DNA of 21,315 nt from Hylemonella sp. UBA6679 (GTDB lineage Bacteria; Pseudomonadota; Gammaproteobacteria; Burkholderiales; Burkholderiaceae_C), in NCBI GenBank assembly GCA_002454975.1, contig DKJZ01000016.1, forward strand, positions 1 to 21,315. The letters run 5' to 3'. This document shows, one piece after another, positions 1 through 6,752 of this stretch. The notes beneath the pieces are model-generated. The model was not told the DNA's origin and did not search any database. It was given only the letters and a program-made list of their open reading frames with translations. The position numbers and the translations under genes are program-made. Positions within the stretch are counted from its first letter, which is position 1, and every line of letters begins with the position of its first letter.

Positions 1-660
1 GACAGCGGCACCTACACCTGCGATTCGCTCATCATTGCGACCGGTGCTTCTGCCAAGTACCTGGGCTTGCCATCGGAAACCGCCTTCATGGGGCGCGGTG
101 TGTCGGGCTGCGCCACCTGCGACGGCTTTTTCTACCGCGACCAGGTGTGCTGCGTGGTGGGCGGCGGTAACACCGCGGTGGAAGAGGCCCTGTACCTCTC
201 CAACATCGCCAGCAAGGTGTATTTGGTGCACCGCCGCGACAAGTTCAAAGCCGAGCCCATCTTGGTCGACAAGGTCATGGAAAAAGTGGCCGCTGGCAAA
301 ATTGTGCTCAAAACCTTCCAAACGCTCGACGAGGTGCTGGGCGACCAAAGCGGCGTGACCGGCATTCGCCTCAAGAGCACCGTGGACGGCAGCACCGAAG
401 ACCTGGAACTCAAGGGCTGCTTCATTGCCATCGGTCACGCGCCGAACACCGAGATTTTCCAGGGCCAACTGGCCATGGAAAACGGCTATATCATCACCCA
501 AGGCGGCTTGAAAGGCTTTGCCACCCAAACTTCGGTGCCTGGGGTGTTTGCCGCGGGCGACGTGCAAGACCACGTGTACCGCCAGGCCATCACCAGCGCT
601 GGCACAGGCTGCATGGCTGCCTTGGACGCACAACGCTTTCTCGAGCAAAACGCCGCTTAA
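1..660 (+). CDS. trxB: Thioredoxin reductase, C-terminal part (5' end outside window)
   Basis: This is the cytoplasmic flavoenzyme that passes electrons from NADPH to thioredoxin. The reading frame is already open at base 1, so the N-terminal FAD-binding part lies outside the window. Visible in order are the redox-active CATC disulfide motif (bases 109-120), the NADPH-binding GGGNTAVEEA followed by the HRRD phosphate-binding motif, and the C-terminal FAD motif AAGDVQDHVYRQAITSAGTG. This CxxC-then-NADPH-loop order is typical of low-molecular-weight bacterial TrxB. The frame ends at a TAA, and the next gene in the same direction starts 162 bases later with its own promoter-like site, so the two are probably separate transcription units. 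Identification is firm; only the start is missing. Confidence 0.96.
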   Translation, partial: DSGTYTCDSLIIATGASAKYLGLPSETAFMGRGVSGCATCDGFFYRDQVCCVVGGGNTAVEEALYLSNIASKVYLVHRRDKFKAEPILVDKVMEKVAAGKIVLKTFQTLDEVLGDQSGVTGIRLKSTVDGSTEDLELKGCFIAIGHAPNTEIFQGQLAMENGYIITQGGLKGFATQTSVPGVFAAGDVQDHVYRQAITSAGTGCMAALDAQRFLEQNAA

Positions 661-664
661 AACT

Positions 665-686
665 CGGCGCCAAACCCGTGGCGCCG
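665..686. other. Inverted repeat after trxB
   Basis: Seven-base arms CGGCGCC and GGCGCCG are separated by eight bases, directly after the trxB stop. There is no T-run, so this is not a standard intrinsic terminator. It could still stabilise the 3' end of the trxB mRNA. Confidence 0.35.
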
Positions 687-695
687 TGGATCAGC

Positions 696-701
696 TACAA
701 T
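696..701 (+). promoter_or_regulatory. Candidate -10 box of the rpmB-rpmG operon
   Basis: TACAAT matches the sigma-70 -10 consensus TATAAT at five of six positions and lies in the trxB-rpmB gap. No good -35 box is visible at the usual distance (bases 673-678 are not TTGACA-like), so this is a weak call. Transcription from here would give a leader of roughly 115 bases before rpmB. Confidence 0.4.
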
Positions 702-772
702 CGTGGGCTTTTCGCAACTTGGTTGCAGGGTTACCGCCACCCTCATTGGCGAGGTGAGGCTGTTGAAATTTC

Positions 773-789
773 GCAGAACGTGTGTCTGC
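773..789 (+). promoter_or_regulatory. Hairpin in the rpmB leader
   Basis: GCAGA and TCTGC form a perfect five-base-pair stem with a seven-base loop, 33 bases upstream of the rpmB start codon. Together with the CGCC/GGCG complementarity near 735-750, it suggests a structured leader. Regulation by a ribosomal protein is possible but is only inference. Confidence 0.3.
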
Positions 790-822
790 AGTCTTTAACA
801 GCTGTTTATTCGGAGTGTCCTC

Positions 823-1056
823 ATGGCACGCGTATGTGAAGTTACGGGCAAAGGCCCCATGGTGGGAAACAATGTTTCTCACGCCAACAACAAAACCAAG
901 CGTCGTTTCCTGCCTAACCTGCAGTACCGTCGTTTCTGGGTCGAAACAGAGAACCGTTGGGTGCGTCTGCGCGTTTCCAGCGCTGCCCTGCGCCTGATCG
1001 ACAAAAACGGCATCGATGCTGTGCTCGCAGACCTGCGCGCACGCGGCCAAGCTTAA
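823..1056 (+). CDS. rpmB: 50S ribosomal protein L28
   Basis: This is a structural protein of the large ribosomal subunit, 77 residues long, the usual size for proteobacterial L28. The N-terminus MARVCEVTGKGPMVGNNVSH, followed by a basic stretch (NNKTKRRFLPNLQ) and RRFWVETENRWVRLRVS, is the L28 signature. A GGAG ribosome-binding site at 812-815 lies seven bases before the ATG. The rpmG gene follows 11 bases after the stop, giving the rpmB-rpmG pair found in most proteobacteria. The CxxC zinc-ribbon cysteines found in some L28 proteins are not present; only one cysteine (C5) is seen. Identification is firm. Confidence 0.97.
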   Translation: MARVCEVTGKGPMVGNNVSHANNKTKRRFLPNLQYRRFWVETENRWVRLRVSSAALRLIDKNGIDAVLADLRARGQA

Positions 1057-1067
1057 GGAGAACACAC

Positions 1068-1238
1068 ATGGCTACCAAAGGCGGACGCGAGAAAATCAAA
1101 CTGGAATCCACAGCGGGTACCGGTCACTTCTACACCACGACCAAAAACAAGAAAACCATGCCCGAGAAAATGCTGATCACCAAGTTTGATCCAAAAGCTC
1201 GTAAGCACGTGGAATACAAAGAAATCAAGCTGAAGTAA
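1068..1238 (+). CDS. rpmG: 50S ribosomal protein L33
   Basis: This is a 56-residue large-subunit ribosomal protein. It has the L33 pattern MATKGGREKIKLESTAGTGHFYTTTKNKK, with KMLITKFDPKARKHVEYKEIKLK at the C-terminus. It contains no cysteines, so it is the zinc-independent (C-minus) form. The ATG at 1068 is chosen because AAGGAG at 1055-1060 overlaps the rpmB stop codon and sits seven bases upstream; a longer in-frame extension would only overlap rpmB. It is the second gene of the rpmB-rpmG operon and is followed at once by a strong intrinsic terminator. Confidence 0.97.
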   Translation: MATKGGREKIKLESTAGTGHFYTTTKNKKTMPEKMLITKFDPKARKHVEYKEIKLK

Positions 1239-1255
1239 TTCAGCCTGTTCTGATC

Positions 1256-1287
1256 AACCCGCCAACCTCTGGTTGTGCGGGTTTTTT
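1256..1287 (+). terminator. Rho-independent terminator of rpmB-rpmG
   Basis: A 12-base-pair stem (AACCCGCCAACC pairing with GGTTGTGCGGGTT, one bulged T) with a TCT loop is followed by a run of six Ts. It lies 17 bases after the rpmG stop. Confidence 0.92.
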
Positions 1288-1373
1288 CATGCCTTTTTCA
1301 CCGATCAGACCCTCTGGCAAGTGCTAATCTGACAAGTCGTGCCCCGTGGGTCACGGCTGTGTAGTGGCACTTT

Positions 1374-1378
1374 GGGAG
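1374..1378 (+). promoter_or_regulatory. Ribosome-binding site deciding a TTG start
   Basis: GGGAG lies eight bases before TTG 1387. The alternative GTG at 1339 has no purine-rich site in front of it, which is why the later start is preferred for the GGDEF-like gene. Confidence 0.55.
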
Positions 1379-1386
1379 ACCCTGGT

Positions 1387-1836
1387 TTGAACAATCTGAG
1401 CTCGCGCGATAAATTCTTTTTCCAGCTGCAATGGGTGCTGGCTTTGGAGAAGCGCTACGTGAACATCCTGCAAGCAGGCTTGGTTCACATCGCCTGCGAC
1501 CCTGTGGATGTTCAGAAAATCACCTTTGGCGCCCAGGATGCCGCTGTGAATTTCGACGATGCCGAGACCATCATGCGTGAGGCTTTTCGAGCCACCGATT
1601 TGATCGCGCGCGTGGGCTTTGACTTCTGGATCCTCACCCCCTTCACCGAAGCTGACCCCGTCACGCAAAAAATAGAAAACCTCTTAGGTGCGGCTGCGCA
1701 AAGCGGCGTGGCCATCGCACGCCACCAAATCAAGGTTCATTTCCTCAAAGACTATTTGGCGGGTGAGAAAAAAGGCGCGCCAGACGCCATGGCCCTGCTC
1801 CAGCAAATCAAAAGCACCAACAGCCTCAAGCCATAA
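1387..1836 (+). CDS. Degenerate GGDEF-domain-like protein
   Basis: A 149-residue protein (165 if GTG 1339 is used) of unproven function. Its layout resembles one GGDEF (diguanylate cyclase) domain: SSRDKFFFQLQWVLALEKRY (about residues 5-24), then LVHIACDPVDVQ where cyclases carry the first metal-binding Asp, then EAFRATDLIARVGFDFWILTP (about 65-85), which lines up with the family's R.sDlvARlGGDEF.vll. The active-site GGDEF is replaced by GFDF with one residue missing, so cyclase activity is very unlikely. No membrane segment, signal peptide or second domain is visible. It lies alone between two terminators. The GGDEF link is from pattern reading only; a role in c-di-GMP or nucleotide binding is speculation. 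Confidence 0.7.
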   Translation: MNNLSSRDKFFFQLQWVLALEKRYVNILQAGLVHIACDPVDVQKITFGAQDAAVNFDDAETIMREAFRATDLIARVGFDFWILTPFTEADPVTQKIENLLGAAAQSGVAIARHQIKVHFLKDYLAGEKKGAPDAMALLQQIKSTNSLKP

Positions 1837-1840
1837 AAAA

Positions 1841-1868
1841 AGCCCCTCAGGCACACAGCCGAGGGGCT
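1841..1868. terminator. Bidirectional terminator between the GGDEF-like gene and the desaturase
   Basis: AGCCCCTC and GAGGGGCT form a perfect eight-base-pair stem around a 12-base loop. It is flanked by a run of seven As on the left (a T-run for the minus strand) and CTCTTT on the right. It lies between two convergent genes, so it can serve both. Confidence 0.8.
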
Positions 1869-1887
1869 CTTTGAGAAGCGTTGGCGC

Positions 1888-3102
1888 TTAGACGCGGGCA
1901 GCGCGCAGTTTGCGCGAGAAGTCCTGCAAAGCAAAAATACCGCTCTCTTCGGCACGCAAACACCAGGCTTGCAGCTGCGACAACAGTTGCTCACGGTTCA
2001 AGGAGGTGTTGAGCCAGAGCTGACGCAACTCGGCACGCATGGTGACCATGGTGTCGAGCACAGGCGAAGCCTGGCGAACCTGGGCCAGCTGGGGCAGCGC
2101 TGAGGCGGGCACTTTCTCTTCATCGCGGTGCAGCCAGCGGTTGGCCGCCTTGATCACAGCAGCGTCTGCACTGCGCGCTTTGAGGGATGCCAGCTCTTGT
2201 TGCGCGGCACTGCGCATGCCACGGGCGTAACCAGCCATGATTTCATAGCGGTTGGCGATCAAAGCCTCGAGGGTTTTTTCATCAGCCACTGGCTTGACGT
2301 CACCGTAGGCCAGTTTAGGGGGCGTCTTTTTAACCTTGGCCCAGCCGATGGCTTGCATGGCACGGATGTAGACCCAACCAATGTCTAACTCGTAAGGCTT
2401 GACCGACAGCTTGGCCGAGGTGGGGTAGGTGTGGTGGTTGTTGTGCAACTCTTCACCGCCAATGAGGATGCCCCAAGGCGAAATGTTGGTGCTGGCATCG
2501 GTTGCTTCAAAGTTACGGTAGCCCCAATAGTGGCCAATGCCGTTGATGATGCCGGCTGCGGTGACTGGGATCCAAGCCATCTGCACCGCCCACACGCTCA
2601 GGCCAGCAATGCCAAACAAAGCCAGGTCGATGATCATCATCAAGCCCACGCCTTGCCAAGAAAAACGGGTGTAGAGGTTGCGCTCAATCCAGTCGTTGGG
2701 TGTGCCGTGGCCGTAACGGGCCATGGTGTCTTTGTTTTTAGACTCAGCGCGGTACAGCTCAGCGCCTTGCCAAAACACCTTTTTGATGCCGTAGACGTGG
2801 GGCGAGTGTGGGTCTTCAGCTTGCTCGCATTTGGCGTGGTGTTTGCGGTGAATCGAAGCCCACTCTTTGGTCACCTGGCCGGTGGTCATCCACAGCCAGA
2901 AACGGAAGAAATGCGAGGGAATAGGTCCCAAATCCAATGCGCGGTGCGCCTGGTGACGGTGCAGAAAAATCGTCACACTGGCAATGGTGACGTGGGTCAG
3001 CCCCAGCGTGACCAGCACAAGCTGCCACCAGCTCAAATCCAGCAAGCCATGGGCCAGCCAGTCGATCGCCGCGTTCAAAAGTGCCCAATCAGGTAACAGC
3101 AT
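1888..3102 (-). CDS. Membrane fatty-acid desaturase (acyl-CoA delta-9 type)
   Basis: An integral-membrane, di-iron enzyme expected to put a double bond into acyl chains using oxygen, tuning membrane fluidity. The 404-residue protein has the three histidine boxes of the stearoyl-CoA desaturase class: HRHQAH (48-53), HRKHH (85-89) and HNNHH (220-224), plus the extra conserved His in GHYWGYRNF (about 191). Hydrophobic segments at about 27-46, 153-176 and 177-190 fit the usual membrane pairs. Beyond about residue 270 there is a soluble, Ala/Arg-rich, helical C-terminal tail of about 130 residues; similar tails occur on proteobacterial DesA-like proteins. The ATG at 3102 is the natural start. Substrate and regiospecificity cannot be read from the sequence, so no symbol is given. 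Confidence 0.93.
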   Translation of the reverse strand: MLLPDWALLNAAIDWLAHGLLDLSWWQLVLVTLGLTHVTIASVTIFLHRHQAHRALDLGPIPSHFFRFWLWMTTGQVTKEWASIHRKHHAKCEQAEDPHSPHVYGIKKVFWQGAELYRAESKNKDTMARYGHGTPNDWIERNLYTRFSWQGVGLMMIIDLALFGIAGLSVWAVQMAWIPVTAAGIINGIGHYWGYRNFEATDASTNISPWGILIGGEELHNNHHTYPTSAKLSVKPYELDIGWVYIRAMQAIGWAKVKKTPPKLAYGDVKPVADEKTLEALIANRYEIMAGYARGMRSAAQQELASLKARSADAAVIKAANRWLHRDEEKVPASALPQLAQVRQASPVLDTMVTMRAELRQLWLNTSLNREQLLSQLQAWCLRAEESGIFALQDFSRKLRAARV

Positions 3103-3163
3103 GTGTGTATCTCAAAAGTAAATCGCCGTAGGTGTCAGCACAACGTACTGACTTGCTGATTTT

Positions 3164-3178
3164 ACCCCTTATGGGGGT
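3164..3178. other. Short hairpin between the RNA methyltransferase and desaturase genes
   Basis: ACCCC and GGGGT make a five-base-pair stem. A T-run follows it only on the plus strand, but both neighbouring genes are on the minus strand. A functional terminator here is therefore doubtful. Confidence 0.25.
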
Positions 3179-3220
3179 TTTCTGGGGGCAGCTTGTCGCC
3201 AAGGCCCCAGACAGCCCAGG

Positions 3221-4492
3221 TCAGCGGCGCGCCCAGGCTGCTGCAAAAAACCCATCGGTCTGATGCAGGTGCGGCCACAAGCGCAAATAACGCTGACCGG
3301 CGTCGCCACCATTGCACAACACATCGGCGCCGGGCACCTTGAGTTGGGTCAAGAGCTCACCCACTTCGAGGGGTTGAAAGTCTGGGTTGGCGTCACTGAA
3401 AGCCTGCGCGATGGCCTCGTTTTCCTCGGGCAGCACACTGCAAGTGGCATAGACCAAACGACCGCCAGACTTGAGCAGGCGCTCTGCACTTTGCAAAATG
3501 GCGGCTTGCTTGAGGGCCATTTCCTGCACCCCTGCAGCGCTTTGACGCCATTTCAAGTCAGGGTTGCGGCGCAAGGTGCCCAAGCCGGTACAAGGCGCGT
3601 CCACCAGCACCCGGTCGATCTTGCCAGCCAGCCGCTTGATGCGTTCGTCGCGCTCGTGGGCGATGGCGGCCGGATGCACATTGCTCAAGCCACTGCGCGC
3701 GAGCCGAGGCTTGAGCGCATCCAGCCGGTGCCCGGAGGTGTCAAACGCGTAAAGGCGGCCGGTGTTGCGCATGGAGGCGCCAACAGCCAAGGTTTTTCCA
3801 CCGGCACCCGCACAAAAATCCACCACCATCTCGCCTCGTTTGGCATCGAGCAACAAGGCCAAAAGCTGCGAGCCTTCGTCTTGGACCTCAATCTGTCCGC
3901 TGGTGAATACGTCCATTTTGTTGAGTGCAGGCTTGCCGTCGATGCGCAAGCCCCAAGGGGAAAACGGGGTTTCGCGTGCGCTCACGCCCTGCGCTTTGAG
4001 GGCTTTGAGCACATCGGCGCGCTTGGCGTTGAGCGCATTGACGCGAACATCCAAGCCCGCAGGCGCTTGCAGGCTCTCCACCAAGGCCCAAAACCCATCG
4101 CCCAGCTGCGCCTTGAGGGGTTGCACCAGCCATTCGGGCAGGTTGTGGCGATGGCGGTCCATCAAATCTTTGGGGTTGACCTGGTCGCACTGCTCGAGCC
4201 AGCGCTTTTCCACATCGTTCAGGGCGCTTTTGAGAAAGTCGCGCGGCCCGTGGAAACCCAATATGGCCATGCGGCGCTCTTTGGGGCCGCTGCCCGAGGG
4301 GCTGAGGTGGTCAAACAAGAGTTTTTTGCGCAGCACGGTGTAGACCGTTTCTGCCAGGGTCGCCCGCTCACGGGGGCCAAGGCTGCGGTGGTCGCGGAAA
4401 AAACGCGACACCACGGCGTCGGCAGGGTGTTCAAACGTCATCACCGCTTTGACCAATTCGGCCGCGGTATCGAGCAGGGCTTTAGGATGCAT
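3221..4492 (-). CDS. RsmB/NOP-family RNA m5C methyltransferase
   Basis: A SAM-dependent enzyme expected to methylate a cytosine in RNA, probably rRNA. In the 423-residue protein, motif I is VVDFCAGAGGKTLAVG (about 224-238), motif IV is LVDAPCTGLGTLRRNPDLKWR with C301, and motif VI is LVYATCSVLPEENE with C351. The last two are the paired cysteines (product release and nucleophile) of this family. Residues 1-130 form an N-terminal region, followed by the RNA-recognition-like stretch (DVRVNALNAKRADVLKAL). Start chosen at ATG 4492 (MHPKALLD), which fits the family N-terminus; ATG 4516 would add eight residues. It could be RsmB itself, but its place beside purN and its diverged motif I suggest a paralogue, so the symbol is left empty. 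Confidence 0.9.
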   Translation of the reverse strand: MHPKALLDTAAELVKAVMTFEHPADAVVSRFFRDHRSLGPRERATLAETVYTVLRKKLLFDHLSPSGSGPKERRMAILGFHGPRDFLKSALNDVEKRWLEQCDQVNPKDLMDRHRHNLPEWLVQPLKAQLGDGFWALVESLQAPAGLDVRVNALNAKRADVLKALKAQGVSARETPFSPWGLRIDGKPALNKMDVFTSGQIEVQDEGSQLLALLLDAKRGEMVVDFCAGAGGKTLAVGASMRNTGRLYAFDTSGHRLDALKPRLARSGLSNVHPAAIAHERDERIKRLAGKIDRVLVDAPCTGLGTLRRNPDLKWRQSAAGVQEMALKQAAILQSAERLLKSGGRLVYATCSVLPEENEAIAQAFSDANPDFQPLEVGELLTQLKVPGADVLCNGGDAGQRYLRLWPHLHQTDGFFAAAWARR

Positions 4493-4524
4493 AGACTTGC
4501 ATTGTCCCACGAGCATCTCAAGCC

Positions 4525-4803
4525 ATGAACACCTTTGCTTCTGCCTCCGACACCGATCTGCCCGAGCTCATCACCACCCCGGCCGGTTTGTACCGGCATT
4601 ACAAAGGCGGCATGTACGAGGTGATCGACACCGTGCGCCACAGCGAAACCTTGGAGCCCATGACGCTGTACCGCGCTTTGTACGGCCAGCGCGGCCTGTG
4701 GGTGCGCCCATCTGCCATGTTTGAAGAGCGCGTGGTGATCGACGGGGTCGAACAAGCCCGTTTCACGCGGGTGCAGACAGACCAAACCAGCCCCAGCACT
4801 TGA
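4525..4803 (+). CDS. DUF1653 domain protein
   Basis: A 92-residue soluble protein of unknown function. Residues 20-87 match the DUF1653 pattern: GLYRHYKGGMYEVIDTVRHS, then ETLEPMTLYRALYGQRGLWVRP and an MFEE segment ending in ARF. The domain is compact and usually makes up the whole protein, as here. The gene is divergent from the RNA methyltransferase. Their start codons are only about 30 bases apart (about 8 if the longer methyltransferase start is used), so the two 5' regions share or overlap their control signals. No strong ribosome-binding site precedes the ATG. The biochemical role of the family is unknown to me. Confidence 0.88.
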   Translation: MNTFASASDTDLPELITTPAGLYRHYKGGMYEVIDTVRHSETLEPMTLYRALYGQRGLWVRPSAMFEERVVIDGVEQARFTRVQTDQTSPST

Positions 4804-4846
4804 GGCAAGAAATCAGCCTCTAGACCTCACCATTATTGGGCTATTA

Positions 4847-4863
4847 GCTATATTTTTGAGAGC
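4847..4863 (-). repeat. 17-bp AT-rich hairpin element, copy 1 (overlaps purN stop)
   Basis: On the minus strand it reads GCTCTCAAAAATATAGC, with imperfect inverted ends GCT/AGC. It matches copy 2 (9500-9516) at 14 of 17 positions. The purN TAG stop codon (4848-4850) lies inside it, so the last residues of PurN are encoded by the element. It is followed on the minus strand by a second TAATAGC. Confidence 0.6.
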
Positions 4864-5441
4864 AATTCAGCCACTGCACGTGGGTACATCTGATGCTCTT
4901 GCGTGAGCACCCGCGCAGCCAGGGTGTGTTCGTCGTCGTTGGGCAAGACGGGCACCACCGCCTGGGCCAAGATGGGGCCGTGGTCGAGCTCCGCGGTGAC
5001 CTGGTGCACCGTCGCACCTGCAAATTTGCACCCCGCTTCTATCGCACGGCGGTGGGTATGTAAACCGGTGAATGCAGGCAACAAAGAGGGGTGGATGTTG
5101 AGCAACCGCCCAGCGTAATGGTCCACAAACGCAGGCGTAAGGATGCGCATGAAGCCCGCGAGCACCACCAAGGCTGGGCGACCCTGCGGGTCTTGCGCAT
5201 CAATGCGGGCCATCAGGGCTGCATCGAAAGCCTCACGAGAGTCAAAGTTGCGGTGATCCAGCACCTCGGTGGCAATGCCCTGCCCTTGGGCAAACACCAA
5301 GCCTTGGGCCTGGGCCTTGTTGCTGATGACCGCGGCCACACGGGCGCCCAAGGTGTCTGCCCATCGCTCACACACCGCGGTTTGAACGATGGCTGCCATG
5401 TTGGAGCCACCGCCGGAAATCAGGATCACAATGTTTTTCAT
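4848..5441 (-). CDS. purN: Phosphoribosylglycinamide formyltransferase (GAR transformylase)
   Basis: A cytoplasmic enzyme of purine synthesis that transfers the formyl group of 10-formyl-tetrahydrofolate to GAR, giving FGAR. The 197-residue protein starts with the nucleotide-binding motif NIVILISGGGSNMAAI. It carries the formyltransferase signature around NIHPSLLPAFTGLHTHRRAI with N115 and H117, and D153 in TAELDHGPI; these line up with the N, H and D catalytic residues of E. coli PurN at a constant offset of nine. The usual family length is about 190-215, so it is complete. The ATG has only a weak ribosome-binding site. A GATAAT box (5453-5458, minus strand) lies so close that the leader would be only a few bases. 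The 3' end runs into a short repeat that supplies the stop codon. Confidence 0.97.
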   Translation of the reverse strand: MKNIVILISGGGSNMAAIVQTAVCERWADTLGARVAAVISNKAQAQGLVFAQGQGIATEVLDHRNFDSREAFDAALMARIDAQDPQGRPALVVLAGFMRILTPAFVDHYAGRLLNIHPSLLPAFTGLHTHRRAIEAGCKFAGATVHQVTAELDHGPILAQAVVPVLPNDDEHTLAARVLTQEHQMYPRAVAELLSKI

Positions 5442-5450
5442 AGGTGTTAG

Positions 5451-5486
5451 CGATTATCTGCGCTCAAAGAGGAGCGGCGATAATCG
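5451..5486. promoter_or_regulatory. Imperfect palindrome in the purN / acyl-CoA dehydrogenase divergent promoter region
   Basis: Outer arms CGATTATC (5451-5458) and GATAATCG (5479-5486) are perfectly complementary. Inner arms CGCTC (5461-5465) and GAGCG (5472-5476) are also complementary, with two mismatches between outer and inner arms and a six-base centre. Each outer arm contains GATAAT in opposite orientation, so the dyad may be two divergent -10 boxes, an operator, or both. Confidence 0.5.
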
Positions 5487-5533
5487 AACGACCGTGCTAA
5501 AACACAGCGCAACATTTGACCTCACCACTGCCT

Positions 5534-5537
5534 GGAG
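5534..5537 (+). promoter_or_regulatory. Ribosome-binding site deciding ATG 5544
   Basis: GGAG lies six bases before ATG 5544. A TTG codon sits directly in front of that ATG (5541) and is not needed. Confidence 0.6.
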
Positions 5538-5543
5538 ACATTG

Positions 5544-6725
5544 ATGGATTTGGCTTTTACCCCGCAAGAACAGCAGTTCCGCGAAGAAGTTCGTGATTGG
5601 GTTCGCAGCAACCTGCCCGCTGACATTTCCCACAAGGTGCACAACGCGCTGCACATCAGCCGCGACGATCACCAGCGCTGGGCCAAAATTCTTGGCAAAA
5701 AAGGCTGGCTGGGCTGGGGCTGGCCCAAAGAATTTGGTGGCCCAGGCTGGAACGCGGTGCAAAAGCACCTGTTTGAAGAAGAGTGCGCCTTGGCCGGTGC
5801 GCCACGCGTGATTCCTTTTGGCCCGGTCATGGTCGCCCCGGTCATCATGGCTTTTGGCAACCGCGCGCAGCAAGAACGTTTTTTACCCGGCATTGCCAGC
5901 GGCGAAGTGTGGTGGAGCCAGGGTTACAGCGAACCAGGCTCGGGCTCAGACCTGGCGTCCATCAAAACCCGCGCCGAACGTGTGGGCGACACCTACATCG
6001 TCAACGGTCAAAAAACCTGGACCACCTTGGGCCAGTACGGCGAGTGGATTTTCTGCCTGGTCCGCACCAGCAGCGAAGGCAAACCGCAAACCGGCATTTC
6101 CTTCTTGCTCATCGATATGAAGTCCAAGGGTGTGACGGTGCGCCCGATCCGTTTGCTTGATGGCGAATGCGAGGTCAACGAGGTGTTTTTTGACAACGTC
6201 GAGGTGCCCGCCGAGAACCTGGTGGGCGAAGAAAACAAGGGCTGGACTTACGCCAAGCATCTGCTGTCGCACGAGCGCACCAACATCGCCGATGTGAACC
6301 GCGCCAAGCGCGAGCTCGAGCGCCTCAAACGCATCGCCAAAACCGAGGGTGTGTGGGAGGACCTGCGCTTTCGCGATGAAATCGCCAAGCTCGAGGTGGA
6401 TGTGGTGGCCCTGGAAATGTTGGTCTTGCGTGTGCTCTCAGCCGAAAAATCGGGCAAAAACTCGCTGGACATCGCCGGTCTGCTCAAAATTCGCGGCAGT
6501 GAAATTCAACAACGCTACGCCGAGCTGATGATGCTGGCCGCCGGCCCCTATGCCCTGCCCCTCATCCGCGAAGCCATGGAAGCCGGTTGGCAAGGTGACT
6601 TCCCTGGCGCCGTCACCGCCAATGCACCTTTGGCGTCCACCTACTTCAACATGCGCAAAACCACCATTTACGGTGGCTCCAACGAAGTGCAGCGCAACAT
6701 CGTGGCGCAAACCATGTTGGGCTAA
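5544..6725 (+). CDS. Acyl-CoA dehydrogenase, large subunit (PimC-like)
   Basis: A cytoplasmic flavoprotein of fatty or dicarboxylic acyl-CoA beta-oxidation, introducing the alpha-beta double bond. The 393-residue protein opens with MDLAFTPQEQQFREEVRDWV. It carries the FAD/substrate motif GYSEPGSGSDLAS (127-139) and NGQKTWTT (154-161), and ends with TIYGGSNEVQRNIVAQTMLG. Where medium-chain enzymes have the catalytic Glu (yEGT), this protein has Gly (IYGGSNE, G377), as in several heteromeric acyl-CoA dehydrogenases. A second, shorter dehydrogenase gene follows after 27 bases. This arrangement and the N-terminal sequences resemble the pimeloyl-CoA dehydrogenase pair PimC/PimD, so an alpha-beta complex is likely. 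The substrate is unknown, hence no symbol. Confidence 0.9.
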   Translation: MDLAFTPQEQQFREEVRDWVRSNLPADISHKVHNALHISRDDHQRWAKILGKKGWLGWGWPKEFGGPGWNAVQKHLFEEECALAGAPRVIPFGPVMVAPVIMAFGNRAQQERFLPGIASGEVWWSQGYSEPGSGSDLASIKTRAERVGDTYIVNGQKTWTTLGQYGEWIFCLVRTSSEGKPQTGISFLLIDMKSKGVTVRPIRLLDGECEVNEVFFDNVEVPAENLVGEENKGWTYAKHLLSHERTNIADVNRAKRELERLKRIAKTEGVWEDLRFRDEIAKLEVDVVALEMLVLRVLSAEKSGKNSLDIAGLLKIRGSEIQQRYAELMMLAAGPYALPLIREAMEAGWQGDFPGAVTANAPLASTYFNMRKTTIYGGSNEVQRNIVAQTMLG

Positions 6726-6752
6726 GGCTCGTCTAGACACAAGGAACTAAAA

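Noticed and set aside
3162..3181. Terminator after the RNA methyltransferase gene
   Set aside because: The T-run is on the plus strand only, while both flanking genes are on the minus strand; the stem is just five base pairs.
3263..4528. A 421-codon open frame on the plus strand over the RNA methyltransferase gene
   Set aside because: The minus-strand frame carries all methyltransferase motifs; the opposite frame has none and mirrors its codon pattern.
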